Positions 31,136 to 41,895 of a stretch of DNA of 64,000 bases are shown piece by piece. The DNA is from Evernia prunastri (taxonomy: Eukaryota > Ascomycota > Lecanoromycetes > Lecanorales > Parmeliaceae). The notes under the pieces were generated by a model. The model was not told the DNA's origin. It saw only the letters and a program-made list of their open reading frames with translations, and searched no databases. The stretch's first letter is position 1, and each line of letters starts with the position of its first letter. Location of the stretch: positions 310,001-374,000 of the forward strand of contig NKYR01000011.1 in the NCBI GenBank assembly GCA_003184365.1, read 5' to 3'. The translations under genes were made by a program, and so were the position numbers.

Positions 31136-32155
31136 TCATGGCGCTGGATTGATACCGGCCTCTTCTTGGACCCTTTTTACCACCCCTTGCAGAGCCGCAC
31201 AAGCTGGACTATCGGGGAAGTCGTCAAAAAAGCTCTCCCCATAATCACATGCCATACCGATCCTGGGATCTAGAGGCACTACCCCAAGGAAGGGAATGCC
31301 CGTCTCTTTTGCCAGCTTCCTTGCCCCACCAGTCGTAGCTTTAAAGATCTGATTCTGATGTTTACAGCTCGGACACACGAAGCCCGACATGTTTTCAACG
31401 ATACCCAGTATCTTAATACCTGCCTTCCTACAGAAGTCTATCTCTTTTCGTACATCCAGCAGGCTGACCTCCTGTGGGGTCGTCACGACAACGGCGCCAT
31501 CGACTCCGGATTCCTTCAAGTAGGAATTGACACTTAGATGCTCATCGCTCGTTCCGGGAGGGGTGTCCACAAGCAAATAGTCCATTTCGCCCCACTCGAC
31601 ATCTTTCAAGAACTGCTTGATCAATCCATTCTTCTTTGGACCTCGCCATATCACAGCATCATCTCTCGATGGCAGCATAAACTGTATGCTCATCACTCCC
31701 AAGTTGTCTGCTACCCATACGGGACTCCACCCGGCATTGCTGACATGAATCGTTTCGGCCTCTACACCCATCATTTTTGGTATACTGGGCCCACAGATAT
31801 CCGTATCCATTATACCGACCATGTTGCCTTCATCTGCGGCAAAAGCGTGTGCCAGCATTGTCGTGAATGTAGATTTGCCCACCCCACCCTTGCCGCTTAG
31901 GATCAATATTTTGTGTTTGATGCCGGAGAGTCGGGAGGTGATGCGATGGACGTCAGGATCGGGGCCTTTTGGGGTGGAAGCGCAGATGCTCTGGTTGGGA
32001 CAGCCTGCGCAGGCATCACCTTGGCCTGCGAGGCTGGACTCCGGGCCTGGGCAATGTTCTGGCTCTGGGGCAACGAGGGAGGGGTGGTTCTTCAGTGGAG
32101 CGGAGAGATCGACCTGAATAGCCTCTTCCAAAGCGATTGTTGAGGTGGAAGACAT
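31136..32155 (-). CDS. NBP35: Cytosolic Fe-S cluster assembly factor NBP35
   Basis: A single exon of 339 residues, the normal length. The N-terminal Fe-S ligand set is complete: C35, C49, C52 and C58 (CX13CX2CX5C). The deviant Walker A, GKGGVGKST, is at 88-96, and the P-loop partner motif MDTDICGPS follows. The C-terminal CPSC pair (C261, C264), which bridges a cluster with the Cfd1 partner, is intact. NBP35 and CFD1 form the P-loop NTPase scaffold of the cytosolic iron-sulfur assembly pathway, on which clusters for cytosolic and nuclear apoproteins are built. The gene is divergent from CHO2, with a 714-bp spacer. Confidence 0.95.
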   Translation of the reverse strand: MSSTSTIALEEAIQVDLSAPLKNHPSLVAPEPEHCPGPESSLAGQGDACAGCPNQSICASTPKGPDPDVHRITSRLSGIKHKILILSGKGGVGKSTFTTMLAHAFAADEGNMVGIMDTDICGPSIPKMMGVEAETIHVSNAGWSPVWVADNLGVMSIQFMLPSRDDAVIWRGPKKNGLIKQFLKDVEWGEMDYLLVDTPPGTSDEHLSVNSYLKESGVDGAVVVTTPQEVSLLDVRKEIDFCRKAGIKILGIVENMSGFVCPSCKHQNQIFKATTGGARKLAKETGIPFLGVVPLDPRIGMACDYGESFFDDFPDSPACAALQGVVKRVQEEAGINPAP

Positions 32156-32869
32156 GATTCAAAGAGTGATGTATGAAAGACAAGTTGGTAGCAAAGTATA
32201 GTGTCAAGATGCATGACAATATTTGTTTGCCCCCTCACCATCAAAAGGTCGTGGGAATGATTTGTAAGGCTGCAGAGACGGAAATGCGGGGCGGTCGACT
32301 CCGCTATCAGAATTCAACTGAGCAGGTCAAACAGATATATGGGCAAAAGAAGTGATATATGTCAATAATGTTCCTACCTCATTGTAACACGCCCCAACTT
32401 GATGAAAGATGATATTCGAGGGTTGTGCTCGAGTTCCCCCCACATGCTCTCGGAATATTTGTGTTGCGTCAAAATGCATGCCCCTGGTGGCCCCCAATCA
32501 CGCCAACGAAATGATGGAAAGAAAAGCGAACGTCATGCCTATTTGACTATTTCCCCGCCCTAAGACCGAAAAGCCTGCAGCAACTTCGAATGATCCAATA
32601 TGCACCTGGCTTCAACACGCCAATTGCATGCCATTCTTTCCCCCCTTCACTTGAATTTCAACACATTTGGGCATTGGTCTCGTGACCATCCTGCGGCCCC
32701 TTACCGAGCCAAGTCGTTCTTTCTTTCATCTAACCTTTGAGCGTCGAAAGCGTCGTCCGAAGCCGATTCAAAGTACTAATTTTGCAGCAAAACACAACCC
32801 TTTACTTCAATCTGCCTCATCTATATACAATCTTGATTCGTATTCCCCAAAGCTTGTGCGGTCGGGCCA
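32156..32869. promoter_or_regulatory. Divergent promoter region NBP35 / CHO2
   Basis: The 714-bp spacer has no coding signal. TATATACA at 32822-32829 lies 48 nt before the CHO2 ATG; it could be a TATA box or already in the leader. I saw no perfect CATGTGAAAT inositol/choline element. Confidence 0.4.
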
Positions 32870-35800
32870 ATGGACGAATATGGTCTGCGAGAACGGAGGC
32901 CAAAGGAGCCGAATAACGACAACGACAACGAGCAGTCGCGTTTGCGAGAAAGACAAACCGAGAAAACACGCGGTAGAACTCCAGATGGAACGGGTGAGCC
33001 AATTTTATTTTTCTTTTCTTTTTCATGGGCCTCTGAAGCCTTGTCCTTTGCTATACAACGGGAAAGACGAGCCAGAGCGAGGTCTCAATTCATAACCTGT
33101 GTCACCTCGAAAATGATCTCAGCAATGACTGACATCGAAGTCCAACAGTATTCACAGTCCCTCAGACTCATGACATGGTATCCCAACTGCTCTCACCCAG
33201 CCAGCCGAAGAATATCTCAGACGTCGTGGTCCTGGCCGTCTTAGGTATACACATTGCAACGCTTTTTCTGCTACCGGCCCCTCTCCGAATACCGGTCTTC
33301 GCGGCTGTCTTTCTCTTTTGGCGGGCATGCTACAATGTCGGCATAGGCTATCTGCTACGTATCCAATCACGTCATCTAAAATTAGTGGCGTGGGCGAAGA
33401 GATCGAGAATATTCGACGATCCAAAAACTGGCGGAAATCCACATCCAATGCTGTACCGTATCTTGAAACGGGAAATGGAAACCAAGATACCTCAGGATTA
33501 CAAATTCGAGGATGCGCCCATCGAGTATAATACCTGGCTTGTCTTTCGGCGTGTCGTCGACCTCATCTTGATGTGTGACTTCGTGGCTTATGTCCTGTTT
33601 GCTATTGCATGTGGTGGCCGACCAGCTGACGAAGGTATGGCACTGACTGTTCTACGCTGGACTACTGGCTTGGGGCTATTTAGCTTCAATCTCTGGGTGA
33701 AGCTGGATGCTCATCGAGTCGTCAAAGACTATGCCTGGTACTGGGGAGACTTTTTCTATCTGATCGATCAGGAACTGACATTCGATGGTGTCTTCGAGAT
33801 GGCTCCTCATCCCATGTACTCGGTCGGGTATGCTGGTTACTATGGGATCTCGCTCATAGCGGCCAGCTACAAGGTCCTCTTCATATCCATCGTTGCCCAT
33901 GCTGCTCAGTTCGCATTTCTGGTATGGGTAGAAAATCCCCATATAGAGAAAACGTACAATTCTCCCCCACCCAGGCGACAACAATCTGAACCGCACTCGG
34001 AGGTTGAGCGTGATGATAGCCAGTCTGCGGTTGCTGACCATGACTATAATGCGCCACGGTTAGCCTCTGCGAGCCAACCCTCGCCGGTGCACAACCTCAT
34101 GGGCCTCAAGAATATTGACCTACATCGAGTTACGGATACCTCGGTCATTCTCCTACAGATATATATTTTCGCCTTAGTGGTCTTGACGCCATCAACTCCA
34201 TTCTACCAAGGGTTGTTCGTGTTCAATGCAGGATTATGGCGTCTGTGGTACTCGATGGGTGTGGGATACATACTCAATCGACAGTCATCCAAGAAGAGAT
34301 GGACACGCCATTTCCTCAAGTATGGTGAGAGCACCGAAGAGGCCTGGCGCCAATGGAAAGGAATATATCATATTTCCATGACGTTGTGTTATGCAAGCTT
34401 CGTAGCAGCATCGTGGAAGATGTACTCACTTCCGCAAGATTGGGAGCATGGGCTGGTCCTTCTGAAGCATGTTGTGGGTATCAGTCTGGTGGCTTTACAG
34501 ATCTGGACAGCAATCAGCATCTACGATTCACTAGGCGAATTTGGCTGGTTTTTTGGAGATTTCTTTTTCGACCATTCTCCGAAGTTGACATATAGTGGTA
34601 TATACCGCTTCCTCAACAATCCAGAACGAGTGATAGGACTGGCCGGTGTATGGGGTGCTGCGCTAATCACCAGGAGTAGCGCAATCTTCTTCCTAGCGTT
34701 GCACAGTCATGTCTTCACCCTCGCGTTCATCCAATTTGTCGAGCGGCCACACATGCAAAAGCTATACGGTCAGAGCCTGCGGCGAGAATCTGGTCTTGTC
34801 AAGAGTCTTAAGCGATCACTTCCCCAACATCTTTTTCAGTGGCGAGGCAGTGTCGATAAGATGCTCGAAGGTACAATTGATTCATTCGAGGACTTCATAG
34901 ATGCTGCTCGTCCCAAGATTGCAGCAGGCGTGAGCCTTTTCGTGAAAGACTCAACAACTCTACTCAAACATCCCACGCGTATCAGCATCACGAGAGTGGC
35001 GCCAGACCTTGCTGGCTATGATCCAAAGGAGTACTCATTGGAGGTCCAAGGTACGCCCTCAACGTCCTCTGCGATGAACATCAGCGGGAAACAGAATCAG
35101 CCAAGACCGGAGCAACGCTCGTCATTCAAGACCTTGAGCTTTGAGTATGGTGCACCAATTAAAGTGCGATGGACGGCGCCTCTGAATCACAGTAAGAAGG
35201 ACTGGGTCGGCCTGTACATGGTTGCAGATCATGCTTCGCGAGATTCAACTTGGGTCTCTTCCCAAGGTCGGTGGGTGGCGACGAATAGAGATCAATACGG
35301 TTCTATCGTCTCAGATCGCGGCATCCTCGTGAGCGATGTTCGAGTATCGGGCTCCGGACGTACAGACGGGGAGACTAAGGATTATGTTTCGGGCGAGATG
35401 GAGTTTTCAGGGGACAAACTGTGGTGGACAACAGGAGTCTTCGAATTTAGATATCATCACGACGGAAAGCATAACGTCATGGCTATCTCAACACCATTCG
35501 AAACAAGAATCAACAAATTCGATGCGGACGACGTCGAGGTCGATGCGAATGGGTCAATTCGTAGTGCTGTGGAAGACGCTTTGTTACAGCTCATAAGGAA
35601 CTGCCTTGACAGAGATCCGGATATTGCCCCTTCTACTGTGGACGAAACTTTTGGCGGTCAGGTAGAGAGAGATGGAAAATTTGCAAAGAGGGTGGTCTTT
35701 GCGGTGCATCAAATGTGAGTCACTCTTGGCCCTCGATCAATGCCGCAAGCCATAATCTTATCAACGTACAGGTTCGGCATAGAGTTTGCACCAGAGGTCG

Positions 35801-35976
35801 TCCTAGCTGACGGTAACGTCCGTAATCTGTCGTGGAGAGTCTGCAACGCCAAAAAAGTTTTGGTCAGTAGTACAGCCGGATCTGCCTCATATGCACTTGG
35901 CTAACAAGGTATGGATTAGGAACCTTACATGTCTCTATCTAGTGGCAAAGGTACGCCTACAGAGTTCAAGTACTAG
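32870..35976 (+). CDS. CHO2: Phosphatidylethanolamine N-methyltransferase Cho2
   Basis: Exons are 32870-32993, 33158-35714, 35772-35862 and 35920-35976. Introns of 164, 57 and 57 nt are GT-AG and in phase, giving 942 residues. The first intron is unusually long for this window. The protein is polytopic, with two tandem methyltransferase-type membrane regions: HPMYSVGYAGYYG and VENPHIEKTY close the first, NNPERVIGLAGVWG and VERPHMQKLYG the second. A soluble C-terminal part ends PTEFKY. Cho2 catalyses the first S-adenosylmethionine-dependent methylation of phosphatidylethanolamine in the ER on the way to phosphatidylcholine. The 41-residue first exon is charged (RLRERQTEKTRGR), and the in-phase junction GTVPQTHDM agrees with the family. 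Confidence 0.93.
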
Positions 35977-37324
35977 TCTTGTGCCTCTTGTCGCCTTGGA
36001 CTCTGTCGATCGTCTGGTGTCAACACTCGATGTTCGTCCAGAAAAGGGTGAGGCACAAGAAATGGCTTCGTCAACGAGAGTAAATATTCCTCAAAGTTCA
36101 CCGTACATACCCACAAAAGCTTAGTAATCAAGGTCACAGCTAGAGATTGTGAAAGAAAAGCAAAAAACATGATGGAAATATCCATATATTGTCTCTTTCG
36201 CAGTTTAATTGACTGTTGCGCGAGAAGGATAACCAATTTCTGATCTAGAGTCCGCATCTAATTGATGTAGCCAGGCCTTCTACGAATCTATCAAGCCTAA
36301 CGACAACGGCATAGTGTCAGTCCAATTGTCACCGAAAGTTGGGGTGTTCTCCTCCGCGGACTCCCAGGCGACTTACATGAAAATTCATCTGATCAAGGGT
36401 GCAAGCCCCTATCTCTTTCGGCTGCGTGTCCCGCAGGAATAGAAAAATACAGCTTGTTAGACCCTAAAGAAATGGCTATGCTGATGAAAAATCCCTTAAG
36501 CGAATGTCTTTACTAGCCATGACAGCCTGACCACACCCTACAATCTAGCTCAAGCAAAATCAGATCTCTTAGATCATAAGGTTGCACCAGAGAAGATTAT
36601 CCTGGGCGGGTTTCGGCAATACTGAAGGTCTAGGATTTTTACGAAGTTGTCCGAGACCACAACGGCTTGCCCCTGCCAAGGGGGCGATGTCAAATCCGAT
36701 CCGATCGTCAACGCTGTTCACATGATGAGAAGAAACGGTTATTCAACTACAACAATTCAGCAGCTCTAACAATCAAGTCTGATTTCATTCCGCTAGCAAC
36801 TACGATAAGTAGCGTTCTGGGATGCTTCTGGCGATCGGCAAGATGAAGGGAGTCTTGCCACTTTGATGAGTACCTGGCATGTTGATCAACCTTGCTAATC
36901 ACCTGATATCGCCGGAAACGACTATGAGTCTATGCTGGATTGGAGAGGTCAGAGAACACGATTACCTATTCAAGAACGAAGCGTATCGAAAAACAAGATC
37001 ATGGACGTTGAGCAGCCTAGGCGCTTCGGAACATCATGATGTGTTGAAACCATGAATGTAGTTGTTCGTAGACCGAGGGGACCCATGGAATAGAATGTGA
37101 ATAACATGCCAAGGCTCGCTTAAGAATGATATTGACTTACTTCTTCAACTTTCCTCTGTCTTTTGATCAGCTAGAAGCAGTAGATTCACCCAAGTTTTCG
37201 GTCAGACACGAAACTGGCACTGCTGAAGATTTCTCCTCGCCAGCTTCAATACTGCACTTCTCGAGTGTTCAAACTCGGGGCAATCTTCCCCCCGAAACCG
37301 TTGTTCTCTTCCATTTCTTACTCC
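35977..37324. other. Intergenic with possible esterase-like remnants
   Basis: A coherent 55-codon frame at 36275-36442 (FYESIKPNDNGIVSVQ) matches no family I know. Near 36590 the plus strand reads VAPEKIILGGF, the block before the catalytic serine of acyl-protein thioesterase-type carboxylesterases, but the expected SQG is replaced by a stop. I infer a heavily decayed gene fragment at most. The end is the ARC1 leader. Confidence 0.35.
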
Positions 37325-38677
37325 ATGTCGACCTCACTATCCTGCCCAAAAGACCTCGTCGCCTTCCTGCATTCCTCCTTCCCTTTGGTAGTACCAGCCA
37401 CGACCTCGGAAGCAGATCTATCTAGCAACACCTCTCACCTGCTCTACCCTGACACTTCCTACACAGACAACGAGAAGGTCGAGATATCACAATGGCTAAC
37501 TGCATCATCTCATCTTGCTGCATCTGACGAGGACGAGGCAAAACATGCTGAACGTCTGGGCTCACTCAATATCCACCTCTCTACTCGCACAACTCTACTC
37601 GGCAGCAAACCTTCAATAGCAGACGCAGCCATGTTCCACAGGCTAGCCCCAGCAGTGAAGGCATGGAGTGCCGAGGAACGGACCGGCGAGCATGGCTACC
37701 ATCATATTGTACGCTACATCGATTTCGTGCAAAACGCCCCGCTATTTGGGCTGTCACTCTCAGCAAACGACAAGATCAATATCGATGTTGGGGACGTCAA
37801 ATTTATACACAAGCCTGTAGATCCAAAGGAGGAGAAAGAGCGCAAGAAGAAAGAGAAAGCTGTAGCGGCCGCCGCAGACGGGCAGGCGCCATTAGTGGTT
37901 GGTAGAGGCAACGAGGGCAAGGGAAAGGCACAAGATCCAGAATCGCAATTCAAGACAGCAGCAGCTGATGGCGCCGCGGCGCAACCCAGCAAGAAAGAGA
38001 AGAAAGAGAAGAAAGAGAAGAAAGAGAAAGCTCCCAAACCAGCCAAGCAACCACCGAAAGAGACACCCCTCTCGCCACACCTGATAGATCTCCGCGTCGG
38101 GCACATTCTCAAAGCCATCCCGCATCCCAACGCTGATTCGCTCTACGTCTCCACTATCGCCTGCGGAGATCCTCTAGGGACTGAAAATACCTCAGAATAT
38201 GAAGGCCAGGTCGTACGGACTGTATGCTCCGGGCTGAACGGGCTGGTACCGCTGGAGGAGATGCAGAGGAGGAAGATCATAGCTGTTTGCAACCTCAAGC
38301 CTGTGACAATGAGAGGGGTGAAGTCTGCTGCCATGGTTCTTGCCGCGTCACCGAGGTTAAAGGAAGGCGAAGAGGACGACCACAAAGGCCCAGTCGAACT
38401 GGTCAGCCCCCCAACAGGAGCGGCGGCCGGCGAGAGGGTGTGCTTTGAGGGTTGGGAAGGGGAGCCAGAAGGGGTACTGAATCCAAAAAAGAAGGTCTGG
38501 GAGAGTTTGCAGCCCGGGTTCACTACGACTGAGGGTCTGGAAGTGGGATTCGAGGCGGGTGAGGTGGAAACTTTGCAGGACACAGATGGAGATAAAGGGA
38601 AGGGGGTTAAGGCTTTGGTGACGAAGAGCGGAGGGAGGTGTACTGTGAAGAGCTTGAAAGGAGCAACGGTACGATGA
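37325..38677 (+). CDS. ARC1: Arc1-like tRNA-binding aminoacyl-tRNA synthetase cofactor
   Basis: A single exon of 450 residues from the ATG at 37325; the frame extends upstream without another ATG. Residues 1-160 form a GST-like N-terminal domain (SIADAAMFHRLAP, HHIVRYIDFVQN) used to dock glutamyl- and methionyl-tRNA synthetases. A Lys-rich linker (KKEKKEKKEKKEK) binds tRNA nonspecifically. The C-terminal OB-fold/EMAP II-type tRNA-binding domain has HPNADSLYV, RTVCSGL, NLKPVTMRGVKS and MVLAAS. Arc1/p43 proteins raise the tRNA affinity of the synthetases in the cytosol. Domain order and length are normal. Confidence 0.92.
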   Translation: MSTSLSCPKDLVAFLHSSFPLVVPATTSEADLSSNTSHLLYPDTSYTDNEKVEISQWLTASSHLAASDEDEAKHAERLGSLNIHLSTRTTLLGSKPSIADAAMFHRLAPAVKAWSAEERTGEHGYHHIVRYIDFVQNAPLFGLSLSANDKINIDVGDVKFIHKPVDPKEEKERKKKEKAVAAAADGQAPLVVGRGNEGKGKAQDPESQFKTAAADGAAAQPSKKEKKEKKEKKEKAPKPAKQPPKETPLSPHLIDLRVGHILKAIPHPNADSLYVSTIACGDPLGTENTSEYEGQVVRTVCSGLNGLVPLEEMQRRKIIAVCNLKPVTMRGVKSAAMVLAASPRLKEGEEDDHKGPVELVSPPTGAAAGERVCFEGWEGEPEGVLNPKKKVWESLQPGFTTTEGLEVGFEAGEVETLQDTDGDKGKGVKALVTKSGGRCTVKSLKGATVR

Positions 38678-38809
38678 AGCCATACAGCCGTAATATATTT
38701 GAAAATACCCAAAGAGCCTGCCTAAAGTGATTGACCCTCCAGCGTCTTCACGTCGTATGAGCGATTGCATTTCGCCCATTGGACTGCGAGCAGTACTTTT
38801 CTCATCTCC

Positions 38810-39307
38810 TTATCTGATGATCCCATCATTCTCCTTTTCACCACTCAAACCCTGATATACCTCCGTCATCCCCAGGTCTCCTTCATTCCCAGCCCGGGCC
38901 TTCTTTTCTTTCGCCTCCTTTTCTTCCGCCTTCGTCTTCTTCTTCCCACTCAGCTTTCTCCACGTCCTTTCAAGATAGCTGTCCGGCTGCCTCGCCTCAA
39001 TCTTGGCGATCAACTCCGCATTCGGATCTTCGCCTCTGTCGATGGCTTCCTGGCGTCGGCGGTTCCACGCGGCATATCCACCGCCTCCTTCCCTGTTGAG
39101 CGCGAGGTTGGCTTCGAGGCGGCGGTTGTACAGGTCCGTGCCTCCGAGCGTGTTGAAGATCCCTTTGTAGCGGCGTGCGACGGCTGCGTCGCTGGTATTG
39201 ACCATGCCAGTGAAGGTATTCGGCTCCAGAGGCTTGGGTTCGGCGGATGTAGGCTTGTCGGGTTTGAATGTGGGTTCGAAGATGGGGGGCTGGGGTACGT
39301 CGGCCAT
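38810..39307 (-). CDS. Small conserved hydrophilic protein
   Basis: A single exon of 165 residues, convergent with ARC1 and only 132 bp from its stop. The N-terminal half is Pro-rich (VPQPPIFEPTFKPDKP), followed by YKGIFNTLGGTDLYNRRLEANLALNREGG and AWNRRRQEAIDRGEDP in two short conserved-looking blocks. The C-terminal part is Lys/Glu-rich (KKKTKAEEKEAKEKKA), likely a helix. There is no signal peptide, membrane segment or named domain. The coherent frame and strong codon pattern argue for a real gene of unknown function. Confidence 0.7.
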   Translation of the reverse strand: MADVPQPPIFEPTFKPDKPTSAEPKPLEPNTFTGMVNTSDAAVARRYKGIFNTLGGTDLYNRRLEANLALNREGGGGYAAWNRRRQEAIDRGEDPNAELIAKIEARQPDSYLERTWRKLSGKKKTKAEEKEAKEKKARAGNEGDLGMTEVYQGLSGEKENDGIIR

Positions 39308-40438
39308 TGTGGATGATACTGCGATTGCTCCGCCGGTAAGGGGTAGTAAATTTCACTATGCCGAAGGCTGGAAGCTTGATGTGTTTCAAGCCCGAAGGGC
39401 CGAAGGGGGGATAGAGGGGAAGGGGAGGACAGGAAGAGGCTGCTTGACTTTGAAAGGGGAGGAAAAGAGCTCTTCGACCTTAAGAGCCAGTTAAAGGGCA
39501 AGTGGAAGCATACACGAGATACTTGCCACACTCGTCACAGAGGAAGAAAGGAGAGAGTTACTCATTCAAGCGATGACATTCAAGGAAAGCAGTTATGAGA
39601 CATCATTCGAGCACTCAAGAAGCTTCGAAAGAGCGGGAGCTCTATCAATCAAAAGCTGACCTTTAGCTGCTATGCCGTTGATACTTAGCATCCATATCTC
39701 AGTCATCGGTGGGCACAGCCATGATAGCTAAAAATAGCCTTTTGGGGTGTTTCTATACCTCAGCCAACGCTAAAAAAAATACCGATAGTAAGGTTACAAG
39801 CCGGCTGCGCTAGATTTGTATGGGGGTCCCACCAAAATAAGGCTCGGCCTCCTTAACCTCGCTGTCGGTCTCTCTCGCTGTCGACCTCGCCGCTAAAACT
39901 ATTTATATAATGAAAGTCTCCGTCGTCCCAAGGCATACAGAGCGGAAACGAGACTCACCGCCGTCGAATCTGGAGATTTCCACGAGAAAGGCGACTTCAT
40001 TGATGATGTTACTATATAATCTAAATTAATTCTCCGCTTCCTCCTCATCGTTTAGACGCCTCCGCCTCGCTGACGCCTCTAACCGGACTATATTATACCC
40101 GTCGCCGACGAGCTCTTTCAGAACCTCTTGAACCCCTTATTGACGAATAGACCCGATCATTTACCTTAACATCGCCACCCACTGGGCGAAAATGCGCTCC
40201 CTTACATCGTCCTTCCAATCCACCGTGTATTCAAATGAAAAGCAGCTTGACGCGTCTCTGAGATATGCGAAGACAACTTCAACATTATTGACGCCAGCTC
40301 CGAAGTCACTACCGAAACGGATTTGCTGCGCTTGATATCCTTTCGACGAGACTTTTTCTTCTCGTCTAAGAAGGCGAAGACTTTGCGTTTGAAAGAGATA
40401 GAAAGGGGAAGAGAAAGGGAGGTAGAGGGCTTCGAAGA
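39308..40438. other. Intergenic leading into repeat DNA
   Basis: The first 200 bp are upstream of the small conserved gene. From about 39790 on, the sequence has CT-rich repeated words (CCTCGCTGTCG, CGCCTCCGCCTCG) and scattered stops, like decayed repeat DNA. No gene is called. Confidence 0.4.
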
Positions 40439-41895
40439 TGTTAGGAGTGTACCTAGGTGGTTGACCAAGATTCTATTGATGAGGAAGGAACTTGCTATCT
40501 CTAGGAACTATGGTACATATAGTGGGAGAGTGTGCCAAGACCCTAGCCCATAGGGCTACTTGCCAAGTGCCTGCTTGACACACTCGTAACATTACCTCCC
40601 CCTCCGAAGAAGCCATGTCCCCATGGCTGGCTAGCCAGAGACACACGCGTGTTGCTGGCCCTGTGTCTCCCATTCCTGATAGTCCTCGCAGGCTGTCACC
40701 TGAGAACCGAAGATTCAAACTCATGCCTTGCCACTTCAACACCTGCTGGCAGCCCAGCCTGAGACACACACTGTAGATTGACCCTGTGCCTCCCATGCTC
40801 TTGCCATCAACTCGCTCCCTGGTAGAATCGGAATGCCTGCTGTAGTAGGCCACTATGTGTTGTTGCCGTTGTAGCAGGCTCACTATTTGACGTGCTGTTG
40901 CCCTTGAAGCAGGCTCACTTGGTGATGACGTGCTCCGTCAAGAGGTCGATCGCTGACTGCCCTTGAAGCAGGCTCACTGTTTGCCATTGTAGCAGGCTCA
41001 CTGTTTGCCGAGCATGCTCAATGAAGAGGTCGTACGTTGACTGCCCTTGAAGCAGGCTCACTTGGTGACTAGCTTGTTTGATCTCGCCTAGTTCTACGAG
41101 CCTGTGTGACAGCTTCTTTTTCTGCTCGCCTGCCAACGAGCTGTNGATAGATGCGATAAGCTAGTCTAGCGTGTCATCTGTTCTCATATAGGGGCGCTGG
41201 TCGCCCACTTCCTGTTTTCCTGCTTCGTCTTTCGTCTTGTAAATANGCAGGCTCACTATTTAACGTGCTTTTGCCATTGTAGCAGGCTCACTGACGACGT
41301 GCTCCGTGAAGAGGTCGATCGCTGGCTGCCCTTGAAGCAGGCTCACTGTTTGCCATTGTAGCAGGCTCACTGTTTGCCGAGCATGCTCAATGAAGAGGTC
41401 GTACGTTGACTGCCCTTGAAGCAGGCTCACTTGGTGACTAGCTTGTTTGATCTCGCCTAGTTCTACGAGCCTGTGTGACAGCTTCTTTTTCTGCTCGCCT
41501 GCCAACGAGCTGTTTGACAGTTTCTTTAATCTCGTCTGCCACGAGCCTGTTTGACAGCTTCTTTTGAATCCGCTCGCCTGCCAACGAGCTAACAGCGAGT
41601 GTTCCTGCCTTTCGGGATCGTCGGCCTCACTGGTGATGAGTGTGTCTGCCTTTCGGGGTCGTCGGCCTCATCGTAAGCCACGCGTTCTTTTCACTGGAGG
41701 GCTAAGGCCAGGGGCCCAATATCCTATGGGTGAGGGATCAATAGAATAATGTTAGGAGTAGGTGTTGACCAAGATTCTATTGATGAGGAAGGAACTTGCT
41801 ATCTCTAGGAACTATGGTACATATAGTGGGAGAGTGTGCCAAGACCCTAGCCCATAGGGCTACTTGCCAAGTGCCTGCTTGACACACTCGTAACA
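40439..41895 (-). mobile_element. Short-LTR retroelement, incomplete
   Basis: Related ends at 40439-40591 (153 bp) and 41750-41895 (146 bp) run TGTTAGGAG to CTCGTAACA, with TGTTA/TAACA inverted tips. Read on the minus strand, a polypurine stretch GGAGGGGGAGG sits three bases before the 40591 end, which marks that copy as the 3' LTR, so the element points left. The internal part has no reverse transcriptase or integrase and contains Ns at 41145 and 41246. It holds many copies of AGCAGGCTCAC, read on the minus strand as repeated VSLLQGQ. No 5-bp target duplication is visible. It is either a small non-autonomous element or a larger one collapsed by the assembly. Confidence 0.6.
41146..41245. repeat. 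100-bp fragment between two Ns
   Basis: This piece is bounded by N at 41145 and 41246 and is an exact copy of 42015-42114. It looks like a tiny contig placed in a gap. Confidence 0.85.

Noticed and set aside
37714..38130. 138-codon minus-strand Phe/Leu-rich ORF
   Set aside because: Antisense of the Lys-rich linker of ARC1.
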